DNA of 64,000 bases from Thauera sp. K11 (GTDB taxonomy: Bacteria; Pseudomonadota; Gammaproteobacteria; Burkholderiales; Rhodocyclaceae): NCBI RefSeq assembly GCF_002354895.1, contig NZ_CP023439.1, forward strand, positions 930,001 to 994,000, read 5' to 3'. The position numbers and the translations under genes are program-made. A model generated the notes under the pieces. It saw nothing but the letters and a program-made list of their open reading frames with translations, ran no database searches and was not told where the DNA came from. Of the stretch, positions 23,801-35,800 are shown piece by piece. Numbering within the stretch: position 1 is the stretch's first letter; each line of letters opens with the position of its first letter.

Positions 23801-26800
23801 CGGCTATGAAGCGCCGCAGGGCGACGTCGAACAGACGCTGGCGCGGCTGTGGAGCGAACTGCTCGGCGTGGCGCAGGTCGGCCGTCATGACAACTTCTTC
23901 GAACTGGGCGGGCATTCGCTGCTGGCGGTGAGCCTGATCGAGCGCATGCGCCAGGCCGGGCTGCAGGCCGACGTGCGCGCGCTCTTCACCAGCACGAGCC
24001 TGGCCGAACTGGCCGCGAGCGTGGGCGCGGGGCCGGCGCGGATCGAGGTACCGCCGAACGGCATCCCGTCCGACGGCAGTGCCGAACGCATCACGCCGGA
24101 GATGGTGACGCTGGCGGCGCTGACGCAGGACGAACTGGACCGGCTGGTGGCGCAGGTGCCCGGGGGCGTGCGGAACGTCCAGGACATCTACCCGCTGGCG
24201 CCGCTGCAGGAAGGCATCCTGTTCCACCACCTGATGGCCGAGGACGGCGACCCGTACCTGCTGCCCAGCGTGTACGGCTTCAAGCAGCGCGAAGCGGTGT
24301 CGCGCTTCGTGGACACGGTGCAGCAGGTGATCGGGCGGCACGACATCCTGCGCACGGCGGTGTACTGGGAAGGGCTGTCGCAGCCGGTGCAGGTGGTGCA
24401 ACGCGAAGCGCGGCTCGAGCTGGTCGAACTGGACGCGGAAGAATTCGGCACGGCAGACCTGGCCGCGGCGCTGGAAGCGCGCTTCGACCCGCAGCACACG
24501 CGGCTGGACCTGGGCCGCGCGCCGCTGCTGCGCGCGCACCTGGTGGAGGACGCGCGGAACGGACGCTGGCTGCTGCACATCCTGGCGCACCACCTGGCGA
24601 TCGACCACACGACGCTGGAACTGCTGGTCGAAGAGGCCGAACTGATCGAACAGGGCCGCGAAGCGGAACTGCCGGCACCGGTGCCGTTCCGGCACTTCGT
24701 GGCGCAGGCGCGGCTGGGCGTGAGCCAGGCAGAGCACGAAGCCTTCTTCCACGACATGCTGGGCGACATCGACGAGCCGACGGCGCCGTTCGGGCTGCTG
24801 GACGTGCAGGGCGACGGCAGCGGGATCGAAGAAGCACGGCTGCGGCTGGACCCGGCGCTGGCACAGACGGTCCGCGCGCAGGCGCGCCGGCTGGGGGTGA
24901 GCGCGGCGAGCCTGATGCACCTGGCGTGGTCGCTGGTGCTGGCGCGCACGACGGGGCGCGAGGACGTGGTGTTCGGGACGGTGCTGTTCGGGCGCATGCA
25001 GGGCGGCGAAGGCGCGGACCGGGTGATGGGGATGTTCATCAACACCCTGCCGGTGCGCCTGGGCGTGGGCGAAGTAGGCGTGGAAGCGGCGCTGCGGCAG
25101 ACGCACGCGCGGCTGGCGCAACTGCTGCGTCACGAACACGCCCCGCTGTCGCTGGCGCAGCGCTGCAGCGCGGTCGAAGCACCGGCGCCGCTGTTTACGT
25201 CGCTGCTCAACTACCGGCACAGCGCGGAAGTGCATCTCGAGCAGGGCGGCGAGGAGTCGGCGAACGATGCCGAGCTGCTGCATGCGCACGACCGTACCAA
25301 CTATCCGCTCATCATCTCCGTGGATGATCTGGGCGAGGGTTTCCTGCTCTCCGTACAGTCCGTTTCGCCGCTTGCGCCGCAACGTATCTGCGAGTTCATG
25401 CGGCGCGCCATCGAAGGCGTGGCCGACGCGCTGGCGCATGCACCGCAGCGGCCGATCGGCACGCTCGGCGTGCTCCCCGAGGCGGAGCGCCACCAGGTGC
25501 TGGAAGCCTGGAACGATACCGTCCTGCCCTATCCGCGCACGCTGTGCCTGCACCAGCTCTTCGAGGCCCAGGCCGGGCGCACGCCGGACGCCTGCGCGTT
25601 GCGCCATGGTTCATCCAGTCTCACCTATGCCGAACTGAATGCGCGCGCCAACCAGCTTGCACACCATCTGCTGAGTCTCGGCGTGAAGCCGGACAGCCGC
25701 GTCGCACTGAGTCTTTCGCGCACGGCCGACATGGTGGTCGGCATGCTGGCGGTGCTCAAGGCCGGCGGCGCCTACGTGCCGCTGGACCCGGCCTACCCGG
25801 GCGAGCGGCTCGCCTACATGCTCGATCACAGCGCCCCCACGGCGGTGCTGGTCGACGCCGTCGGGCGCGAGATGCTCGCATGCCATGCGCCGGAAGCGGC
25901 GGCTGCCCTGCATCTGCTGGACGTCGAGCAGGATTCGGCGAAGTGGCTGGAGAGCGGGGCCTGCCCCGCGACGAATCCCGTGGTACCGGATCTCGCCAGC
26001 ACGCATCTGTCCTATGTGATCTACACCTCGGGTTCGACCGGCCGGCCGAAGGGGGTGGCCATCGAGCACCGCAACGCGGTGAACTTCGTCACCTGGGCGC
26101 AGCACGCATTTCGCGCCGAAGACCTGCAGCGCACCCTGTTCGCGACATCGATCAACTTCGACCTCGCGGTGTTCGAGTGCTTCGTCCCGCTGGCGACAGG
26201 TTGCAGCATCGACCTGGTGGACAATGCGCTTGCGCTGCTCGATGGCCCGCGCGACGTCACGCTGATCAACACCGTGCCCTCCGCGATGTCCGCACTCGTC
26301 GGCGATGGTGCGGTGCCTGCGCGGGTGAGCGTGGTCAACCTTGCCGGCGAAGCACTCAAACGCGTGCTGGTCGAGCGCATCTTCGAGCGCACCGGGGTGC
26401 ACCGCGTGTGCAACCTGTATGGCCCGACCGAGACCACGACCTATTCCACCTGGGTGTCCATGTCGCGGGAGACGGGATTCGTCTCCCACATCGGCCGCCC
26501 GATCGGCAACACGCGGATCTACATCCTGGACGGCCACGGCCAGCCGGTGCCGATCGGGGTGGCGGGGGAGCTGTACATCGGCGGCGACGGCGTGGCGCGC
26601 GGCTACCTGAACCAGCCGGAGCTGACGGCCGAGCGCTTCATGGCGGACCCGTTTGTCACCGTGGCCGAGGGCGACGCCCCGGCGCGCATGTACCGGACGG
26701 GCGACCTGGGCCGGTGGCTGTCGGACGGGACGATCGAATACCTGGGCCGCAACGACTTCCAGGTGAAGGTGCGGGGCTTCCGGATCGAACTGGGCGAGAT

Positions 26801-29800
26801 CGAAGCGCACCTGGCGCAGGCCGCGGACGTGAGCGACGTGGTGGTGATCGCGCGCGAATCGGGCGACGGCGAAGCCAAGCATTTGGTGGCGTACTACGTG
26901 GGCGAGGCCGCGGCCGAGGCGCTGCGCACGCACGCGGGCGACGGGCTGCCGTCGTACATGGTGCCGTCGGCCTTCGTGCGCCTGGCGCGCCTGCCGCTGA
27001 CGCCCAACGGCAAGCTCGACCGGGCCGCACTGCCGGCCCCCGAAGGCGACGCCTTCGTGCGCCGCGGCTATGAAGCACCGCAGGGCGAGGTCGAACAGAC
27101 CCTGGCGCGGCTGTGGAGCGAACTGCTCGGCGTGGCGCAGGTCGGCCGCCACGACAACTTCTTCGAACTGGGCGGGCATTCGCTGCTGGCGGTGCAACTG
27201 GTGTCGCGGCTGCGCAGCGAAGTCGCACTGGAGCTGAGCCTGTCCGAACTGTTCGACACGGCGAGCCTGTCCGAACTGGCGGCGCGGATCGAGGCGCGGC
27301 GCGCGGCGGGCGAAGCCGGGGCGGTGCTCGAGGCGATCGGGCGGGCCGACCGCGCCGCGCCGCTGCCGCTGTCGCTGGCGCAGCAGCGGCTGTGGTTCCT
27401 GGGCCGCCTGGGCGGGGCGAGCGAGGCGTACCACATCGCCGGCGCGGTCGCGCTCGAAGGCGAACTGGACGCCGCGGCGCTCGCGCAGGCGCTGTGGCGG
27501 GTGCAGGCGCGCCACGAAGCGCTGCGCACGCGCTTCGGAGTGGACGGACAGGGCCAGCCGGTGCAGGTGATCGACGGCCCCGACAGTGCGCTGGCGTGGC
27601 ACACGGAAGACCTGTCGGCGCTGGCGGGCGAAGCGCAGGACGCGGCGCTGCAGGCGAGCCTGGGGTCGGAAGCGTCGGCGCCGTTCGACCTGGAACGCGG
27701 CCCGCTGCTGCGGGCGCGGCTGATGCGCCTGGGAGAAGGGCACCACGTGCTGTCGCTGTGCATGCACCACATCATCTCGGACGGCTGGTCGATCGGGGTG
27801 CTGCTCGACGAGTTGAGCACGCAGTACGGCGCCTGCGTGGCGGGCGAAGACGACCCGCTGCCGGCGCTGGCGGTGCAGTACGCGGACTACGCGGCGTGGC
27901 AGCGGCAGTGGCTGAGCGGGGGCGCGCTGGCGGCGCAGCAGGCGTACTGGCAGGCGACGCTGGCGGCGCGTCCGCGGCTGCTGAGCCTGCCGCTGGACCA
28001 CGCGCGCCCGGCGCAGCAGGACTACCGGGGCGACACGGTGCCGGTGTGGCTGCCGGAGGCGCTGACGCAGCGGCTGCAGGCGCTGGCGCAGCGCGAAGGG
28101 GTGACGCTGTACATGGTGCTGCTGGCCAGCTGGGGCGTGCTGCTGGGCCGGCTGGCGGGACAGGACGAAGTGGTGATCGGCACGCCGGTGGCCGGCCGCA
28201 CGCGCCAGGAAGTGGAAGGGCTGATCGGGTTCTTCGTGAACACGCTGGCGCTGCCGGTGGACCTGCGCGCGGCGGGCGCGGATGAAGGACAGGACGAAGG
28301 AGCGGGCGAAGGACCGGACACGCGCGACCTGCTGGCGCGGGTGAAGGCGCAGGTGCTGGGAGCGCAGGCGCACCAGGCGCTGCCGTTCGAGCAGGTGGTG
28401 GACCTGGTGCAGCCGCCGCGCAGCCTGTCGACCACGCCGCTGTTCCAGGCGGTGCTGGCGTGGCAGAACACGCCGGAAGGAGAACTGAGCCTGCCGGGCT
28501 TGACGCTGCGCCCGCTGTCGAGCCCGCAGGCGACGGCGCAGTTCGACCTGACGCTGAACCTGATGCCGCTGGAAGGGGGCGTGGGCGGGGGTCTGAACTA
28601 CGCGACGGCGCTGTGGTCGCGGGCGACGATGGAACGGATGATGGGCGGCTGGCAGGTGCTGCTCGAAGCGATGCTGTCGCAGCCGGACGTGGCGGTGAGC
28701 CGGCTGGCGATCCTGCCCGAGGCCGAGCGCGCGCAGGTGGTGGACGGCTGGAACGCCACGCACCGGCCGTACGCCCTGGAACAGGGCACGGCACGACTCA
28801 TCGAGGCGCAGGCCGCGCGCACGCCGCAGGCGGTCGCGCTGCAGCAGGACGAAACGTCGCTGACGTACGCCGAACTGGACGCCCGCGCGAACCGCCTGGC
28901 GCACCACCTGCGCACGCTGGGCGTGGGGCCGGACGTGCGGGTGGCGGTATGCCTGGGCCGCAGCGTGGAACTGGTGGTGGCGGAACTGGCCGTGCTCAAG
29001 GCCGGCGGCGCCTACGTACCGCTGGACCCGGCCTACCCGGGCGAGCGGCTGGCCTACATGCTCGAAGACTGCGAACCGGGCGTGATCCTGACCGACGGGG
29101 GGCTGGAGGCGGAGCTGCAGACCCTGATCGCGATCGCCGCGGCACGCCACGAACCGGCGCTGCCGGTGCTGGACCTGCGCCAGGACGGCGCCTGGCGCGA
29201 CCTGCCCGAGGGCGCGGTGACGGTCGCCGGGCTGAGGCCGCATCATCTGGCCTACGTGATCTACACCTCGGGTTCGACGGGCCGCCCCAAGGGGGTGATG
29301 ATCGAACAGCGCAGCCTGAACAACCTGATCGGCTGGCACATCGAGCGCTTCGGACTGGAGGCGGGCAGCCGCAGCAGTTGCACGGCGGGGGTGGCGTTCG
29401 ACGCCTGCGCGTGGGAGACCTGGCCGGTGCTGGCCGCGGGCGGCACGCTGCTGCTGGCGCCGGCGGCGAGCGAAGGGGACCCGCAGGCGCTGCTGGCATG
29501 GTGGCAGTCGCAGGCGCTGGACGTGAGCTTCCTGGTGACGCCGCTGGCCGAGCACGCGCTCGCGCACGGCCAGGCCAACGGCGGGGTGCGCAGCCTGCTG
29601 ATCGGCGGCGACCGGCTGCGGCGCTGGCCGTCGGGCCTGCCGTCGGGGCAGGCGCTGGTGAACAACTACGGCCCGACCGAGAACACGGTGGTGGCCAGCT
29701 CGGGGACACTGAGCGCGGACGGCGTGCTGCACATCGGCCGCCCGATCGGCAACACGCGGATCTACATCCTGGACGGCCACGGCCAGCCGGTACCGATCGG

Positions 29801-32800
29801 GGTGGCGGGGGAGCTGTACATCGGCGGCGACGGCGTGGCGCGCGGCTACCTGAACCAGCCGGAGCTGACGGCCGAGCGCTTCGTGGCGGACCCGTTCGCC
29901 ACGGCCACGGCCGGGAACCCGGCCCCGCGCATGTACAAGACGGGCGACCTGGGCCGGTGGCTGGCGGACGGGACGATCGAGTACCTGGGCCGCAACGACT
30001 TCCAGGTGAAGGTGCGGGGTTTCCGCATCGAACTGGGCGAGATCGAGGCACACCTGGCGCAATGCGAAGGCGTGAGCGACGTGGTGGTGATCGCCCGTGC
30101 GGACGGCGCCGACGACACCCAGCACCTGGTGGCGTACTACGTGGGTGACGCCGCGGCCGACGCGCTGCGCGCGCACGCGGGCGACGGGCTGCCGTCGTAC
30201 ATGGTGCCGTCGGCCTTCGTGCGCCTGGCGCGCCTGCCGCTGACGCCCAACGGCAAGCTCGACCGGGCGGCGCTGCCGGCCCCCGAAGGCGACGCCTTCG
30301 TGCGCCGCGGCTATGAAGCGCCGCAAGGCGAGGTCGAACAGACGCTGGCACGGCTGTGGAGCGAACTGCTCGGGGTGGCGCAGGTCGGCCGCCACGACAA
30401 CTTCTTCGAACTGGGCGGGCATTCGCTGCTGGCGGTGAGCCTGATCGAGCGCATGCGCCAGGCCGGATTGCAGGCCGACGTACGCGCGCTCTTCACCAGC
30501 ACGAGCCTGGCCGAACTGGCCGCGAGCGTGGGCGCGGGACCGGCGCGGATCGAAGTGCCGCCGAACGGCATCCCGGCCGACGGCAGTGCGGAGCGCATCA
30601 CGCCGGAGATGGTGACGCTGGCGGCGCTGACGCAGGACGAACTGGACCGGCTGGTGGCGCAGGTGCCCGGGGGCGTGCGGAACGTCCAGGACATCTACCC
30701 GCTGGCGCCGCTGCAGGAAGGCATCCTGTTCCACCACCTGATGGCCGAGGACGGCGACCCGTACCTGCTGCCCAGCGTGTACGGCTTCAGGCAGCGCGAA
30801 GCGGTGTCGCGCTTCGTGGACACGGTGCAGCAGGTGATCGGGCGGCACGACATCCTGCGCACGGCGGTGTACTGGGAAGGGCTGTCGCAGCCGGTGCAGG
30901 TGGTGCAGCGCGAAGCGCGGCTCGAGCTGGTCGAACTGGACGTGGCCGACTTCGACACGGAAGACCTGGCCGCGGCGCTGGAAGCGCGCTTCGACCCGCA
31001 GCACACGCGGCTGGACCTGGGCCGCGCGCCGCTGCTGCGCGCGCACCTGGTGGAGGACGCGCGGAACGGGCGCTGGCTGCTGCACATCCTGGCGCACCAC
31101 CTGGCGATCGACCACACGACGCTGGACCTGCTGGTCGAGGAAGCCGAGCTGATCGAACAGGGCCGCGAAGCGGAACTGCCGGCGCCGGTGCCGTTCCGGC
31201 ACTTCGTGGCGCAGGCGCGGCTGGGGGTGAGCCAGGCAGAGCACGAAGCCTTCTTCCACGACATGCTGGGTGACATCGACGAACCGACGGCGCCGTTCGG
31301 GCTGACGGACGTGCAGGGCGACGGGCGGGGCCTCGGCACGGCGCGCGCCCTGCTGCCTCACGATCTCGCATGCGCGCTGCGGGCCCAGGCTCGCGCCCTG
31401 GGGGTGAGTGCAGCCAGCCTGATGCACCTGGCGTGGGCGCTGGTGCTGGCGCGCGCAACCGGGCGGAAGGATGTCGTATTCGGCACCGTTCTGTTCGGGC
31501 GCATGCAGGGCGGCGGACAGAGCGACCGCATGATGGGGATGTTCATCAACACGCTGCCGGTGCGCCTCAGTGTGGATGAAGGAAGTGCCGGGACACGCCT
31601 CAAGGATGCGCACACCCTGCTCGCACGGCTGCTGCGCCACGAGCATGCGCCGCTGACGCTGGCGCAGCGCTGCAGCGCGGTCGACGCGCCGGCGCCGCTG
31701 TTCACCTCGCTGCTCAACTACCGGCACAGCCCGATCGAACCGGGCGTGGAGGCTGCACAGGCTTTTCTGCAGGCCGTGGAGCAATCCGGGATGCGCGAAA
31801 AGACCAACTACCCCCTGTGCCTGGACGTAGACGATCTTGGCGAGGACTTCCTGCTGACGGCGCAGGTGAGCCGGACGGTGGAGGCGGAACGGGTGTGCGC
31901 CTTCATGGCACAAGCGCTGCATGCGCTGTCGTCGGCGCTGTCGAGCGGAGGCGGGACCTCGCTGAACGCCCTGGACGTGCTGCCGGCCGCGGAGCGCGAG
32001 CAGGTGGTGTCGGGGTGGAACGCGACGGCGAAGCCGTACCCGCTGGCGCGCTGCGTGCATGAACTGTTCGAATCGCAGGCGGCGCGCACGCCGCAGGCGC
32101 CGGCGGTACGGTTCGGGGGCGAATCGCTGGGCTACGGCGAACTGAATGCACGGGCGAACCGCCTGGCGCACCACCTGGCGAGCCTGGGGGTGGGCCCGGA
32201 AGTGCGGGTGGCGCTGTGCGTGGAGCGCGGGTTCCACATGGTGACGGGCCTGCTGGCGGTGCTCAAGGCGGGCGGCGCGTACGTGCCGCTGGACCCGGCC
32301 TACCCGGGCGATCGGCTGGCCTACATGCTGGCCGACAGCGAACCGGCGGTGGTGCTCAGCCAGGGCGCGGCGCGCCCGGTGATCGAAGCGCAACTGGCGG
32401 CGCTGGCCGCGGCCGGGCAGCGCGTGCCGGCGCTGCTGGACCTGGCGGCCGACGCCGGAGCGTGGGCCGGGGCGCCGGAGACGAACCGCGTGCCGGATGA
32501 TCTCGGACTGGACGCGCGGCACCTGGCCTACGTGATCTACACCTCGGGTTCGACGGGCCGCCCCAAGGGGGTGATGATCGAACACCGCGGGCTGGTGAAC
32601 TACACGCTGGAGGCGATCGGCTGGTTTGGTCTGCAGGCGGGCGAGCGGGTGCTGCAGCAGAACTCGCTGAACTTCGACCTCTCGCTGGAAGAGACGCTGC
32701 CGGCGCTGCTGGGCGGGGCGACACTGGTGCCGGGCAACGACCTGTTCGGCGTGGGCGAGGCCGGGGCGCCGGAGCGGGTGCGTCCGGACGTGGTGCACCT

Positions 32801-35800
32801 GACGGCGGCGCACTGGCACACGCTGGTGGGCGAATGGCAGGTGTCGCCGGAACAGGGTCTGGCCTGGCTGGAAGGCGTGCGGCTGATCAACGTCACGGGC
32901 GATGCGCTGTCGGCGCACGCGCTGGCGCAGTGGGAGGCGCTGCAGGGCGGTCGGGCGGCGCCGACGCGGCTGATCAACACCTACGGCCCGACCGAGATCA
33001 CGATCTCGTGCAGCGCGGCCTACGTGCGCCACGTGCCGGGGGTGAGCCGGGTGAGCATCGGCCGTCCGTTCGCCAACATGCGGCTGTACCTGCTGGACGG
33101 GCAGGGGCAGCCGGTGCCGGTGGGGGTGGCGGGGGAACTGTACATCGGCGGGGTAGGGGTGGCGCGCGGCTACCTGAACCTGGAAGAACAGACGCGGGAA
33201 CGCTTCGTGGCGGACCCGTTCGCGGCGGCCACGGCGCTGGAGCCGGCGCCGCGGATGTACCGGACGGGGGACCTGGCGCGCTGGCGTCCGGACGGCGAAG
33301 TCGAATTCATCGGGCGCAACGACTTCCAGGTGAAGGTGCGGGGCTTCCGGATCGAACTGGGGGAAGTGGAAGGCAGCCTGGCGGCGGTGGCTGGCGTACA
33401 GGAAGTGGCGGTGCTGGCGCGCGAGGACGGGCCGGGCCAGAAGCGGCTGGTGGCGTACCACGTGGGCGAGGCGCCGGTGGAAGCGCTGCGCGCGCACGCG
33501 GTGGCCGCGCTGCCGTCGTACATGGTGCCGTCGGCGTTCGTGCGGCTGGCGCGCTTCCCGCTGACCCCGAACGGCAAGCTGGACCGGGCGGCGCTGCCGG
33601 CGCCCGAAGGCGGCGGGGCGAGCCGCGCGTTCGAGGCGCCGCAAGGCGAGGTGGAACAGACGCTGGCGCGGCTGTGGAGCGACCTGCTCAAGGTGGAGCA
33701 GGTCGGGCGCCACGACAACTTCTTCGAACTGGGCGGTCACTCGCTGCTGACGGTGAGCCTGATCGAGCGGCTGCGCCGCGAAGGGCTGTACGCGGACGTG
33801 CGCACGCTGTTCGCGGCGCCGAGCCTGGCCGAACTGGCGCAGCAACTGGGGCGGGAAGGCAGTGAAGTGCGGGTGCCGCCGAACGGCATCCCGTCCGACG
33901 GCAGTGCCGAACGCATCACGCCGGAGATGGTGACGCTGGCGGCGCTGACGCAGGACGAGATCGACGCGCTGGTGGCGCAGGTGGCGGGCGGCACGCCGAA
34001 CATCCAGGACATCTACCCGCTGGCGCCGCTGCAGGAAGGCATGCTGTTCCACCATCTGGTGGACCCGGAGCACGACGCCTACGTCGAGGCGAGCCTGATC
34101 AGCAGCCCGAGCCGGGCGCGGCTGGACAGCCTGCTGGCGGCGATCCAGCGCGTGATCGACCGTCACGACATCCTGCGCACGAGCCTCGTGTGGCAGGGCG
34201 TACCCGAACCGCTGCAGGTGGTCAGCCGGCAGGCGCGGCTCGTGATCGAGGAGATCGCGCTGGACCCGTCGCAGGGCGAGGCGGCGGCGCAGCTCGAAGC
34301 GCGGCTGGACCCGCGCAACACGCGCTTCGACCTGACGCAGGCGCCGCTGATCCGCGCCTGGGTGGCCGAGGACGTGCGGAACGGGCGGTGGCTGTTGCGC
34401 ATCCTGTCGCACCACCTGGTGCTGGACCACACGACGCAGGACCTGCTGGTCGAAGAGGCGGCGCTGATCGAGGCGGGCCGGGCATCGGCGCTGCCGGCGG
34501 CGGTGCCGTTCCGCAACTTCGTGGCGCAGGCGCGGCTGGGGGTGAGCGAGGCCGAGCACGAAGCCTTCTTCCGCGACATGCTGGGGACATCGACGAACCG
34601 ACGGCGCCGTTCGGGCTGCTGGATGTGCAGGGCGACGGCAGCGGGATCGAGGAAGCGCGGCTGCGGCTGGACCCGGCGCTGGCGCTGGCGATACGGGCGC
34701 AGGCGCGCCGGCTGGGGGTGAGCGCGGCGAGCCTGATGCACCTGGCGTGGTCGCTGGTGCTGGCGCGCACGACGGGCCGCGCGGACGTGGTGTTCGGGAC
34801 GGTGCTGCTGGGCCGCATGCATGCGGGCGAGCAGGCCGGGCGGATCATGGGTCTCTTCATCAACACCCTGCCTTTCCGCGTCAGCATCGATCGGCGCGAC
34901 GTTCCGGGCGCGCTGCGCCAGGTCCAGGCACTGCTCGGGGAACTGATCGCGCACGAGCATGCGCCGCTGGCGCTGGCGCAGCGCTGCAGCGCGGTCGATG
35001 CGCAAGTGCCGCTGTTCACCTCGCTGCTCAACTATCGCCATGCCAAGGCCATGCCGTCGGCGGCGGCGGACGAGGAGGCCGGCGAGGACGACGGCATCGA
35101 ACTGCGCGTCAGCGAGGATCGCACGAACTATCCGCTCACCTTCTCGATCGACGATCTCGGGGACGAGTTCGTGTTCACCGCGCAGGTGAGCGCCCCGGTC
35201 GATCCGCAGCGCGTGTGCGACTTCATGCAGACGGCGGTCACCGCCTTGCTGGCAGCGCTGGAGCAGACCGCGCCGGCGCCGCTGCAAGCCCTGTCGGATC
35301 TGGACGTGCTGCCGGCTGCGGAGCGCGAGCGGGTGCTTCCGCAACAGGGCGCCCTGCCGCCCGCCGCGCCGGTGGGCGAGTGCCTGCATACGCTCTTCGA
35401 AGCCTGCGTGCAGCGCGATCCGCAGGCGACGGCCGTGCGCCTGGGCGAGGGCAGCCTGAGCTACGACGCGCTCAACCGCCAGGCCAACCGCCTGGCCCGC
35501 CACCTGCGCGGGCTGGGCGTGGGGCCGGATACGCCGGTGGCGATCTGCGTGGAACGCGGATTCGACATGATCGTCGCGCTGCTCGCCGTGCTGAAGGCCG
35601 GCGGCGCGTACGTGCCGCTCGACCCGGCCTACGCATCGGAGCGCCTGCATTTCACGGTCGAGGACAGCCGGCCGGTGGCGATCCTGGCCGATGCCGTCGG
35701 CCGCGCGGCGCTGGGCGAGGACTTCCTTGCCGCGCAGCCGGCCCGCGTGGTCGACCTGGGGGCCGATGCAGCCGCATGGGCGGATGCGCCGGACGGGAAC

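Noticed and set aside
34581..34590. Programmed frameshift as an explanation for the break in NRPS-2.
   Set aside because: No X-XXY-YYZ heptamer, stop codon or hairpin accompanies the site, and the paralogous modules all have the extra base in frame. An indel or sequencing error is simpler.
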